Assembly: GCA_001557035.1 (NCBI GenBank)
Contig: LSKJ01000093.1
Span: forward strand, 1-16,067
Length of the DNA stretch: 16,067 bases
Source of the DNA: Rhodospirillaceae bacterium CCH5-H10
GTDB taxonomy: Bacteria > Pseudomonadota > Alphaproteobacteria > Reyranellales > Reyranellaceae
Reading direction: 5' to 3'
Position numbers and translations under genes: made by a program. The notes beneath the pieces were generated by a model. That model had not been told where the DNA came from. It worked only from the letters and a program-made list of their open reading frames with translations, and ran no database searches. Within the stretch, counting starts at the first letter, position 1; every line of letters starts with the position of its first letter. Positions 1 through 5,703 of this stretch are shown here, piece after piece.

Positions 1-2
1 AC

Positions 3-422
3 CGCCTCCTGCCCAACGGGACGAAGCTGCTGATGCGGGAGGGGCTCGAACTCGCGCTGCCGCTCAACCTCGCGGCGCGACGCCATGACGTCGCGCTAAA
101 ACTCTGTCAGGAGGCGAGACTCACCGAGAAAGCCTCGTCGGCGCCGGCCATCGTTCGGGCGGAACTGATGTACGGGCAATGGGCCTGCCGCCACCTTGCG
201 GATGGCGGCAAGCCCGACGCGGGCTATGTCGCCAAGGGCGAGGAGATGCTGCGCAAGACGATGATGGAGCGCTTCATTCCGAACGGCTCAGACATCAAGA
301 TGGCAATGTGGCTGAAGGCGATCTACCACGACAGCGGCGTCACGCGGACGCCGGAGGAAACCATCCTCAAGGCCTACGACACGATGATCGGCGTCGAGAA
401 GCCCGCCTTCGCAAAGGTCTGA
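3..422 (+). CDS. C-terminal part of an unrecognised protein (5' end outside window)
   Basis: The frame is open from the first bases of the window (codons begin at position 3) and ends at TGA 420-422. An internal ATG at 33 has no ribosome binding site before it, and the reading frame continues upstream of it, so this is most likely the last ~139 codons of a longer gene. The visible part is soluble and mostly helical in composition, with Ala/Leu/Glu-rich stretches and no membrane segment or signal. I recognise no family motif. Codon use is like that of the neighbouring genes, with G/C at third positions. No downstream partner on this strand lies closer than 850 bp, so it is probably the last gene of its unit. 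Function unknown. Confidence 0.6.
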   Translation, partial: RLLPNGTKLLMREGLELALPLNLAARRHDVALKLCQEARLTEKASSAPAIVRAELMYGQWACRHLADGGKPDAGYVAKGEEMLRKTMMERFIPNGSDIKMAMWLKAIYHDSGVTRTPEETILKAYDTMIGVEKPAFAKV

Positions 423-491
423 CGTTAGGAAGAGTCTAACGCGCGACTTTAGCGGCGGAGGGCGAGGCCAGCGGGCTAGGCGATGGCTGCC

Positions 492-512
492 GCGGCCGGG
501 AAGCCCGGCCGC
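492..512. terminator. GC hairpin after the first gene, possible terminator
   Basis: A perfect 9-bp inverted repeat (GCGGCCGGG, loop AAG, CCCGGCCGC) lies 70 bp after the stop of the first gene. There is no T tract on either side, so intrinsic termination is uncertain. It may only stabilise the 3' end of the transcript. Confidence 0.3.
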
Positions 513-694
513 TGCAGGCCGACGAGATGTTCGCGCGCCAGCGCGACAAGGGTGGGCGCCGTCCACACTCAGGTAACTAAGAACCCGGAAGCCCTCCTCC
601 AATTGGTTGAAGGTTTGACCTGCGGACCGGCCGCACGCTGACGGATGAGTTTTCGGCACGGTATCCGGCAGAGACGCAAGGGCCAAGGAGCCTG

Positions 695-1121
695 TCATCC
701 GCCTACATCACGCCCGTTTCCTGGATCAGCCGCAACCTGCTGCCGAGGCCGGCGCAGCGGCGGGTGCGCAGTGTGATCTGCAGCCGGCTTCAATGGCCCG
801 ACTTCGACTTCGCGCCACGTAGCATGCGTGTAGGCACGCGCATCTGAATCGCGCTGATACCGCATAGGGGGAGTTCGATCAGGAGTCGTTGCTTCTCTCG
901 GCACTGGAGCACGAGGTGCCGGTGATGTGTTGGTTCGAGGACCATGTCGGGTCGCCTAGTGCCTGGTGATCGAAATCGGTGCCAATGCCGGTCTTTACCC
1001 GACATTGTCCGATGCGCTGATGAAGGCCTCTCCGGCGTTTCCGGACGCACGGGAGTGCAGGATTGCATCGTTCCAGCCGTCAGGCGAAGCCTGTCGTCGG
1101 TTGCTCGCTAACCTCGCGATC
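695..1121 (+). pseudogene. Decayed FkbM-family methyltransferase
   Basis: Pieces of an FkbM-type SAM-dependent methyltransferase can be read in succession across three frames. Frame 2 (695 to ~867) gives a segment with WPDFDF (from 794), then a TGA at 845-847, then ALIPHR. Frame 1 (868-957) gives GEFDQESLLLSALEHEVPV. Frame 3 (960-1121) gives VIEIGANAGLY, the SAM-binding motif I, and ASFQPSGEACRRLLANL, which matches the usual AFEPS..AYRRLLANL. The order and spacing match the N-terminal half of the family. At least one nonsense codon and two frameshifts (near 868 and 957) break it. Downstream of ~1121 I cannot follow the homology, so the C-terminal half is lost or too diverged. No start or RBS is visible. 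The family assignment is by pattern recognition. An alternative is a chance match, but three consecutive family-like blocks argue against that. Confidence 0.6.
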
Positions 1122-1277
1122 AGGGCTTCGTGCCGGAGGGGCCCGCAAAGGCCGAGCGATTCGAAGCGTCCAGCGATCATCGCGGTTGCTGCGTCGGCCG
1201 GAGCATTGACGACGCTCTTCCTGCGCCGGCGAGGACGTGCTTAGTGCTAGTCGCAGCTTGCGCGGGAGGCAGACAAA

Positions 1278-1808
1278 ATGGTGAAGTCGGTACGCCGTAT
1301 CGTAACGGGCCATGACGAAAACGGGCGGTCCGTGTTCCTCGAGGACAAGCCGGCGCCGCATCCGTTCTCGCCTTCGCATTCACCCAATGTCGGACTTACC
1401 AACCTCTGGATGCTTGAAACTTTCCCGGCCTCCAACGAGGCGGGCCGGCCCGATCCGACGGCGCGGCCTTTCAGGCTCGAGCCGCCGGCGAGCGGCAACG
1501 TCGTGCGCATGGTCGAATTCCCGCCCGACAAGGAGCGCAACTACGGCAACCAGGCCGAAGTTTTCAGCCAGTACGGCGCCTCCGAGGCGCACGACAAAGC
1601 CGCTCGCCATCCCGGCTTCCACAAAACTCAAAGTGTCGATTACGCAATCGTCATCGAAGGCGAGATCTGGGCACTGATGGACGTCGGCGAAACCCTCATG
1701 AAGGCGGGCGACGTGCTGATCCAGCGAGGGACCAACCATGCCTGGGCGAACCGCTCCGACCGCATTGCCCGCGTCCTTTTCGTCCTGAACGGCGCCAAGT
1801 CACTTTAA
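1278..1808 (+). CDS. Cupin-domain protein
   Basis: A 176-aa protein with a C-terminal single cupin fold. The region from about residue 111 (HPGFHKTQSVDYAIVIEGE) through 144-154 (GDVLIQRGTNHAW) is the conserved two-motif beta-barrel of small cupins. H115 and H154, plus an acidic residue between them, are the likely metal ligands. The first cupin motif is not the exact canonical G-X5-H-X-H form, so the metal site is inferred. The first ~70 residues are a family-specific extension without a membrane segment. The start ATG has a GGAGG at 1265-1269, spacing 8, which fixes it. Substrate unknown: such proteins can be dioxygenases, isomerases or binding proteins. The gene stands alone, followed after 95 bp by an unrelated secreted protein gene. 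Confidence 0.8.
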   Translation: MVKSVRRIVTGHDENGRSVFLEDKPAPHPFSPSHSPNVGLTNLWMLETFPASNEAGRPDPTARPFRLEPPASGNVVRMVEFPPDKERNYGNQAEVFSQYGASEAHDKAARHPGFHKTQSVDYAIVIEGEIWALMDVGETLMKAGDVLIQRGTNHAWANRSDRIARVLFVLNGAKSL

Positions 1809-1903
1809 GCCAGCCTGCGGTTCGCCGTCGCTTTCGCCCTGTCAGGGATAAGCAACCCCAATTCGTAGCTCGCGTTGTCTCCGAACCCGTTCAGGAGGCT
1901 CCG

Positions 1904-2188
1904 ATGCGCGCGCATTCCGTTACGATCACCGCCGTTCTTCTTCTGGCTGTTGGCTTCGCCGGACCCGTCCTCGGCAAGGATCGGCCCGTCACCGAACAGG
2001 AGAGGGCAAGTCTCGCGTCTGCCGTCAAATCAGCAGGCTGCACCGGCGGCCAGATGGAGTTCGACGACGACAAGTCGCCGCCACACCCGTCAGGGAAGTT
2101 CGAAGTCGACGACGCAATGTGCGGCAACCAGAAGCACGATCTCGTCTTCGATCATGAATTCAGGCTGATTTCGAAGAAAGCGGACTAG
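1904..2188 (+). CDS. Small secreted (PepSY-like) protein
   Basis: A 94-aa protein with a typical Sec signal peptide: a positive N-terminus, hydrophobic residues about 7-23 and a probable cleavage after VLG at 24. The mature part of ~70 residues begins KDRPVTEQER and holds two cysteines (C46, C73) that could form a periplasmic disulfide, plus short FE(V/F)DD-type strands. This recalls small PepSY-like periplasmic proteins found as orphans in alphaproteobacteria, but I am not certain of the family. The RBS AGGAGG at 1893-1898 is excellent and sets the start. Its stop (TAG 2186-2188) overlaps the stop of the convergent LysR gene within the palindrome CTAG. Function unknown. Confidence 0.75.
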   Translation: MRAHSVTITAVLLLAVGFAGPVLGKDRPVTEQERASLASAVKSAGCTGGQMEFDDDKSPPHPSGKFEVDDAMCGNQKHDLVFDHEFRLISKKAD

Positions 2189-3099
2189 ACCGTCTCCCTC
2201 GGTTCAGCTGCCTGCCAGGCGGTGGCGGCCTCACGCGCGATGCGGGTGAAGTTGCGCGCCAGACCGGTGGCGGTGCCGGTACGCCAGGCCATGGCCATTG
2301 CCAGCGGGGCGGGGTTCTCCGCGATCTGGAGGATGCGCAGACCCGGCATGTTGAAGCGCGTCACCGTCGAAGGCGCGACTGCGACACCCAGTCCCGCATC
2401 CACGAAACCTGCCACCGTGTGGATCTGATCGGCATACTGAACGATGCGAGGGGAGAAGTGTGCACGCCGGCACATGTCCATCACCCGCGCATGCAGGAGC
2501 GGCAAGCCGGCCCGTGAGTACATCACGAAGGGCTCGCCGACGAACTGACCAAGCTGCATGGCACGCTGCGTTGCCAGCCTGTGTGTTGCAGGCACCAGCG
2601 CGAGGAAGGGCTCGCGGATCAGCGTCACGATCTGCAGCGATCGCGAACTGAGGGGCGGCCGGAGCAGGGCGACGTCAACACTCCCCAATTCGAGCGCAGT
2701 CACCAGGACCGATGTCGTGAGCTGCTTAAGTTCCAGTTCCACGTCGGGATAAGCGGACCGAAAGCGTGCGACGATGGGTGGCAAGAGGGTGAAGGCATTG
2801 GACGGGGCGAAGCCCACGGTGAGGCGTCCCGTCTCGCCACTCCCCAGGCGCCGCACGTCGTCCACGGCCTGGTCGGCGCCATCGAGAAGGCGCCGTGCAC
2901 GCTCGTAGAGGAGAAGGCCCGCCTGGGTCACCTCGAATTTCTTCTGGGTCCGATGGAGAAGCTCGACGCCTAGTCGACGCTCCAGGTTCTGGATCTGGCG
3001 GGTAAGGGGTGGCTGGGCGATTCCCAGCGAAGCGGCCGCCCGACCGAAGTGGCCTTCGCGCACCACGGCGCAGAAGTATCTCAATTGCCGCAGATCCAT
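2185..3099 (-). CDS. LysR-family transcriptional regulator
   Basis: A 304-aa DNA-binding regulator of normal family length. The winged HTH covers residues 1-60, opening with MDLRQLRYFCAVVREGHFGRAA and including PPLTRQIQNLERRLG. The linker helix follows, then a two-lobe effector-binding domain from about 90 to 296 (TVGFAPSNAF, DVALLRPP, GFVDAGLGVAVAP). It resembles the BenM/CatM-type aromatic-degradation regulators. That resemblance is an impression and the effector is unknown. The frame stays open upstream for another 300 codons, but MDLRQLRYF is the classical LysR N-terminus, and the ATG at 3099 has AAGG 8 nt before it, so this start is chosen. A LysR-type palindrome sits immediately upstream, suggesting autoregulation. 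The divergent neighbour is an XRE regulator 324 bp away. Confidence 0.93.
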   Translation of the reverse strand: MDLRQLRYFCAVVREGHFGRAAASLGIAQPPLTRQIQNLERRLGVELLHRTQKKFEVTQAGLLLYERARRLLDGADQAVDDVRRLGSGETGRLTVGFAPSNAFTLLPPIVARFRSAYPDVELELKQLTTSVLVTALELGSVDVALLRPPLSSRSLQIVTLIREPFLALVPATHRLATQRAMQLGQFVGEPFVMYSRAGLPLLHARVMDMCRRAHFSPRIVQYADQIHTVAGFVDAGLGVAVAPSTVTRFNMPGLRILQIAENPAPLAMAMAWRTGTATGLARNFTRIAREAATAWQAAEPRETV

Positions 3100-3423
3100 T
3101 ATCGATACCTTGAAGGTATTGAAAGCAGGTCTTGCGATATTGGACGTGTCCGGTACAGGTTGGCAACGTCGGGTTGCAGATTGACTGAACTCGCGATGGC
3201 GAAAGCGAGCGTCATGGCGGGAATTTGGTGGGCTGTTTATTGCGTTGAGACAGCAATTTACGCGCGGCGAAAGCAAACCTAGGCTGGATTTCAGCCCGAG
3301 TTCCTTCTTTGGCTTGGACGACCCGGCATGGTCGGTGATACCGAAGCAGTGAGAGTTGTTTTGAGCCTGGCCGGGCTTTCGGCGCGTATTGCATAGGACC
3401 GTCGAACAGGAAGAAGAACAGGA
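3100..3423. other. 324-bp divergent intergenic region, LysR/XRE
   Basis: This region separates the LysR gene (leftward) from the XRE gene (rightward). It is lower in GC than its surroundings and holds the LysR-type palindrome at 3105-3119 and the weaker dyad at 3163-3177. I see no credible gene in it. Promoters for both genes are expected here, but no strong hexamer pair can be named. Confidence 0.5.
3105..3119. promoter_or_regulatory. LysR-type binding palindrome
   Basis: The sequence ATACCTT-G-AAGGTAT is a perfect 7-bp inverted repeat around one base. It contains the T-N11-A core (T3106, A3118) expected of a LysR-family operator. It ends 6 bp before the LysR start codon, so binding there would block that gene's own transcription or translation start. 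A weaker dyad, GCAAC-N5-GTTGC, lies at 3163-3177 and may be a second site. Confidence 0.55.
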
Positions 3424-3876
3424 ATGGCAAAATCGCATCCCGTCGACGCTCACGTCGGCACCCGAATGCGCCAGCGTCGCACCTTGCTTGGCATGAGCCA
3501 GACCAGGCTCGGCGATGCGGTCGGTCTCACCTTTCAGCAGGTGCAGAAGTACGAGCGGGGGGCGAACCGCGTAGGCTCCAGCCGTCTCTACGAGTTTGCC
3601 AAGGCACTGGACGTGCCGGTTTCCTATTTCTTCGACGAGATGCCGGGCAACGTGCTGGCCGGCCGACCGATGGCGGCCCGGGTTAAAAAGGGTGGCGGCT
3701 TTGGCGAGGCTGGCACGCCCTTCGCCGTCGAGAAGGACCCGCTGATCAAGCGTGAGACGCTGCAGCTCGTGCGCGCGTACTACAAGATTCGAGAACCTTC
3801 GGTGCGCAAGCGCATCTACGAGCTGGTCAAGACCATGGGCGCCGTCAGCGCCAGCGCCGAACGCGTCAGGAAATAG
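3424..3876 (+). CDS. XRE-family helix-turn-helix regulator
   Basis: A 150-aa cytoplasmic DNA-binding protein. The Cro/CI-type five-helix HTH spans about residues 10-70, with the recognition part SQTRLGDAVGLTFQQVQKYE (25-44) and the family signature around RVGSSRLYEFAKALDVPVSYFF. The C-terminal ~60 residues (from KRETLQLVRAYYKI, about 102) form a helical tail that is conserved in the widespread alphaproteobacterial chromosomal members of this family. These are host regulators rather than phage repressors. A purine-rich AGGAAG / ACAGGA stretch precedes the ATG. No target can be read from the window. The divergent LysR gene and the convergent asd gene are not obviously related. A convergent hairpin follows its stop. 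Confidence 0.88.
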   Translation: MAKSHPVDAHVGTRMRQRRTLLGMSQTRLGDAVGLTFQQVQKYERGANRVGSSRLYEFAKALDVPVSYFFDEMPGNVLAGRPMAARVKKGGGFGEAGTPFAVEKDPLIKRETLQLVRAYYKIREPSVRKRIYELVKTMGAVSASAERVRK

Positions 3877-3884
3877 GTACGCCG

Positions 3885-3917
3885 TCGTCGCGAGCGGAGA
3901 TACCCGGCTCGCGACGA
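3885..3917. terminator. Bidirectional hairpin between XRE and asd genes
   Basis: A perfect 11-bp inverted repeat (TCGTCGCGAGC at 3885-3895, GCTCGCGACGA at 3907-3917) with an 11-nt loop lies between two convergent stop codons, 9 bp after the XRE stop and 33 bp from the asd stop. The position suits a two-way terminator. Neither side has a proper T tract. Confidence 0.5.
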
Positions 3918-3949
3918 TCTGGATGCTGCGACGATTGCTGGCGCCACGG

Positions 3950-4969
3950 TCAGGCCGCCAGCAGATGTTCCGCGATCTGAACGGCGTTGAGCGCCGCACC
4001 CTTCAGCAACTGGTCGCCAGCCACGAACAGCGAGATCGAGTGGCCGCTGGGATCGCCGAGGTCCTGGCGGATGCGTCCCACCAGAATGTCGTCCTGTTGG
4101 CTGGCGTCGCGCGGCATCGGGAAGACGTTGCGCTCGCGGTCGTCGACGATGCGCACGCCCGGCGCGTTGGCGAGCAGTGCGCGCACGCGGGCCTCGTCGA
4201 TCGGGCGCTCGCACTCGAAGGTGACAGCGGCCGCATGGGCGCGCAGCACCGGCACACGCACGCAGGTCGCGGACAGCCGCAGGTCCGGATCGCCGTAGAT
4301 CTTGCGGGTCTCGCGCATGACCTTGGTCTCCTCGTCGTTGTAGCCGGTCTCGGGATCGATCGCGGTGTTGTGGCTGAACAGGTTGAAGGCATAGGGGTGC
4401 GGCAGCACCTTGGGCTGGAAGGCGCGGCCGTCGAGATAGGCGCGCGTCGAGTCCGCGAGCTCGTCCATGGCCGCGGCGCCGGCGCCAGAAGCCGCCTGGT
4501 AGGTGGCGATGGTCATGCGTCGGATGCGGTTGTGCTGGTGGATTGGCCAGAGGGGCGTGATGGCGATGATGGCCGCGCAGTTGGGATTGGCGACGATGCC
4601 CTTGTGGCCGGCGATGGCACCCGCGTTGATTTCGGGGATCACCAGCGGCACCGCGGGATCCATGCGGAAGGCCGAGGAATTGTCGACCACGATGGCGCCG
4701 GCCGCGACCGCGATCGGAGCATAACGCTTCGAGATGCCGCCGCCCGCCGAGAACAGGGCGATGTCGACACTTTCGAAGCTCTTTTCGGTGAGTTCCTGGA
4801 CGACCAGCGCCTTGCCGTCGAATGAAAGCTCGCGTCCCACGGAGCGGGCCGAGGCAAGCAGGCGCAGCTCCTTCACCGGGAAGCGGCGCTCGGCGAGGCA
4901 GCGCAGGAACTCGACGCCGACGGCGCCGGTGGCGCCGACGATGGCTACCGTGAGAGGTCTCGAACTCAT
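3950..4969 (-). CDS. asd: Aspartate-semialdehyde dehydrogenase
   Basis: A 339-aa cytoplasmic enzyme that reduces aspartyl phosphate to aspartate semialdehyde with NADPH, the branch point to lysine/diaminopimelate, threonine and methionine. The NADP-binding loop GATGAVG is at residues 12-18. The catalytic cysteine is C131 in ANPNCAAI, and the acid/base histidine is probably H245 in RVPVLRAH. Further family blocks are SSAFRM near 98 and QAASGAGAAA near 158. Length and motifs are complete. The ATG at 4969 has GGAG 8-9 nt before it. The gene is preceded by a ~180-bp leader holding a threonine-rich peptide and a terminator hairpin (see separate entries), implying attenuation by charged tRNA-Thr. 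It stands alone, ending convergently with the XRE gene. Confidence 0.96.
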   Translation of the reverse strand: MSSRPLTVAIVGATGAVGVEFLRCLAERRFPVKELRLLASARSVGRELSFDGKALVVQELTEKSFESVDIALFSAGGGISKRYAPIAVAAGAIVVDNSSAFRMDPAVPLVIPEINAGAIAGHKGIVANPNCAAIIAITPLWPIHQHNRIRRMTIATYQAASGAGAAAMDELADSTRAYLDGRAFQPKVLPHPYAFNLFSHNTAIDPETGYNDEETKVMRETRKIYGDPDLRLSATCVRVPVLRAHAAAVTFECERPIDEARVRALLANAPGVRIVDDRERNVFPMPRDASQQDDILVGRIRQDLGDPSGHSISLFVAGDQLLKGAALNAVQIAEHLLAA

Positions 4970-5016
4970 GTCTGTCTCCGTCGTTGATGCCGGGAGACGG
5001 ACGCCTGGAAAGACAA

Positions 5017-5043
5017 AGGCCCCGTCCGAAACCGGCGGGGCCT
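5017..5043 (-). terminator. Attenuator terminator hairpin in the asd leader
   Basis: Read on the asd strand, AGGCCCCG ... CGGGGCCT forms an 8-bp stem extended by CC/GG inside, with a short GGTTTC loop, and is followed at once by TTTGTCTTT. It lies 47 nt before the asd start and 28 nt after the leader peptide stop. Its 5' arm can instead pair with the segment CCGGCGAGG (5084-5092) inside the leader peptide (8 of 9 positions), giving an antiterminator. This is the expected terminator half of an attenuation switch. Confidence 0.75.
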
Positions 5044-5071
5044 GTGAGGTTGTCCTATGTCACGTTCGACT

Positions 5072-5146
5072 CTACGCGCACGTCCTCGCCGGCCCACCGA
5101 AGGTGGTCGTTTTGGTCGTGGTCGTTTTGGTCGCGAAACGCATCAT
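5072..5146 (-). CDS. Threonine-rich leader peptide of asd
   Basis: A 24-codon frame on the asd strand, from ATG at 5146 to TAG at 5072, too short for routine gene calling. It begins MMRFATKTTTTKTTT and ends with PARTCA. Nine of 24 residues are Thr and two are Lys. The Thr/Lys codons lie in two tandem 15-bp repeats (5103-5132). Its role is inferred to be a sensor: slow translation at Thr codons when Thr-tRNA is scarce frees downstream RNA to form an antiterminator, so that asd is transcribed. This parallels enterobacterial thrL before thrABC, but here it precedes asd. There is no Shine-Dalgarno sequence. A promoter-like pair places the transcript start 2-3 nt before the first ATG, so the peptide is probably translated from a (nearly) leaderless mRNA. 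The second ATG (5143) is an alternative start. Confidence 0.8.
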   Translation of the reverse strand: MMRFATKTTTTKTTTFGGPARTCA

Positions 5147-5155
5147 GGTGGCGAG

Positions 5156-5185
5156 GATATAGGGCGAAGGCGGCCGGGTTGTAAA
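5156..5185 (-). promoter_or_regulatory. Predicted promoter of the asd leader
   Basis: On the minus strand a TTTACA (5185-5180, 5/6 to the -35 consensus) is followed after 18 nt by TATATC (5161-5156, 4/6 to the -10 consensus). Transcription would start near 5148-5149, just before the leader peptide's first ATG at 5146. The spacing is acceptable. The assignment rests on sequence resemblance alone. Confidence 0.4.
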
Positions 5186-5202
5186 GACGCGCCACCGCCG
5201 CC

Positions 5203-5231
5203 TTGACTTTCAGGCTGTCAAATAACATATG
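5203..5231 (+). promoter_or_regulatory. Predicted promoter of the Rrf2 gene
   Basis: TTGACT (5203-5208) is followed after 17 nt by CATATG (5226-5231), a -35/-10 pair. The start would then be near 5238, practically on the Rrf2 start codon (5239), so this gene too may have a leaderless mRNA. The imperfect dyad around CATATGAAGTTACATG (5226-5241) overlaps the -10 and could be the regulator's own site. Confidence 0.35.
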
Positions 5232-5238
5232 AAGTTAC

Positions 5239-5703
5239 ATGAAAAGGGATAGCCGATTGTCAGACGTGCTGCACGTGCTGCTGCACATGGCCGGACACAA
5301 GGGGCCGGCCACGTCGGAGGCGCTGGCGCGGGCGATCGACACCAATCCGGTGGTGGTCCGCCGTATCATGGCCGGCCTGCGCGAGCAGGGTTATGTGCGT
5401 TCGGAAAAGGGGCATGGCGGCGGCTGGTCGCTGGCCTGCGATCTCGCGAAGGTGACGTTGCGGGACGTCTACGACGCACTTGGCAGTCCCCCGTTGCTTG
5501 CGCTGGGCAACCGAGAGGACGCGTCCGGCTGCCTCGTCGGCCAGGTGGTGCACGAGGCGCTCGACGATGCGTTCGAGCAGGCGGAGGCGCTGCTGCTTTC
5601 GCGTCTCGGCAAGGTGACGCTGGCCCGGCTGAACACTGATCTTCACAAGCGCCTCGTCGCCCGAGGCGGCGCCCATCGGCTGGAAACCGTCCATGCGTCC
5701 TGA
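5239..5703 (+). CDS. Rrf2-family transcriptional regulator
   Basis: A 154-aa DNA-binding protein of usual family length. The winged HTH runs from about residue 9 to 66: LHVLLHMAGHKGPATSEALA, NPVVVRRIMAGLREQGYV, then the wing SEKGHGGGWSLA. A dimerisation helix follows (about 105-135). Only two cysteines exist, C67 and C98. The three-cysteine cluster that binds Fe-S in IscR or NsrR is absent, so it belongs with the cluster-free YwnA-like members, and its signal is unknown. The start lacks a good RBS and lies close to a predicted promoter, so leaderless translation is possible. Its last codons overlap the start of the methyltransferase gene by 11 bp, so the two are co-transcribed and probably translationally coupled, with autoregulation likely. 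Confidence 0.88.
   Translation: MKRDSRLSDVLHVLLHMAGHKGPATSEALARAIDTNPVVVRRIMAGLREQGYVRSEKGHGGGWSLACDLAKVTLRDVYDALGSPPLLALGNREDASGCLVGQVVHEALDDAFEQAEALLLSRLGKVTLARLNTDLHKRLVARGGAHRLETVHAS

Larger units (their letters stand above)
423..1277. other. 855-bp stretch without an intact gene
   Basis: Apart from the GC hairpin at 492-512 and the methyltransferase remnant at about 695-1121, nothing functional is supported here. The short open frames on both strands lack RBS and family resemblance. The promoter of the cupin gene at 1278 should lie in its last ~150 bases, but no clear -35/-10 pair stands out. Confidence 0.5.

Noticed and set aside
3212..3430. 72-codon minus-strand frame between LysR and XRE genes
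   Set aside because: Overlaps the XRE start region antisense, lacks an RBS and has no recognisable protein features.
3100..3999. 300-codon N-terminal extension of the LysR frame
   Set aside because: The protein begins typically at MDLRQLRYF with an RBS. The extension runs antisense to the XRE gene and has no family resemblance.
3752..4825. 357-codon open frame on the plus strand
   Set aside because: Starts inside the XRE gene in another frame and runs antisense to asd. No RBS or motif.
5102..5133. Tandem GTGGTCGTTTTGGTC as a simple microsatellite or CRISPR-like repeat
   Set aside because: Only two copies with no spacer, and they fall in frame within the Thr-rich leader, which explains them better.
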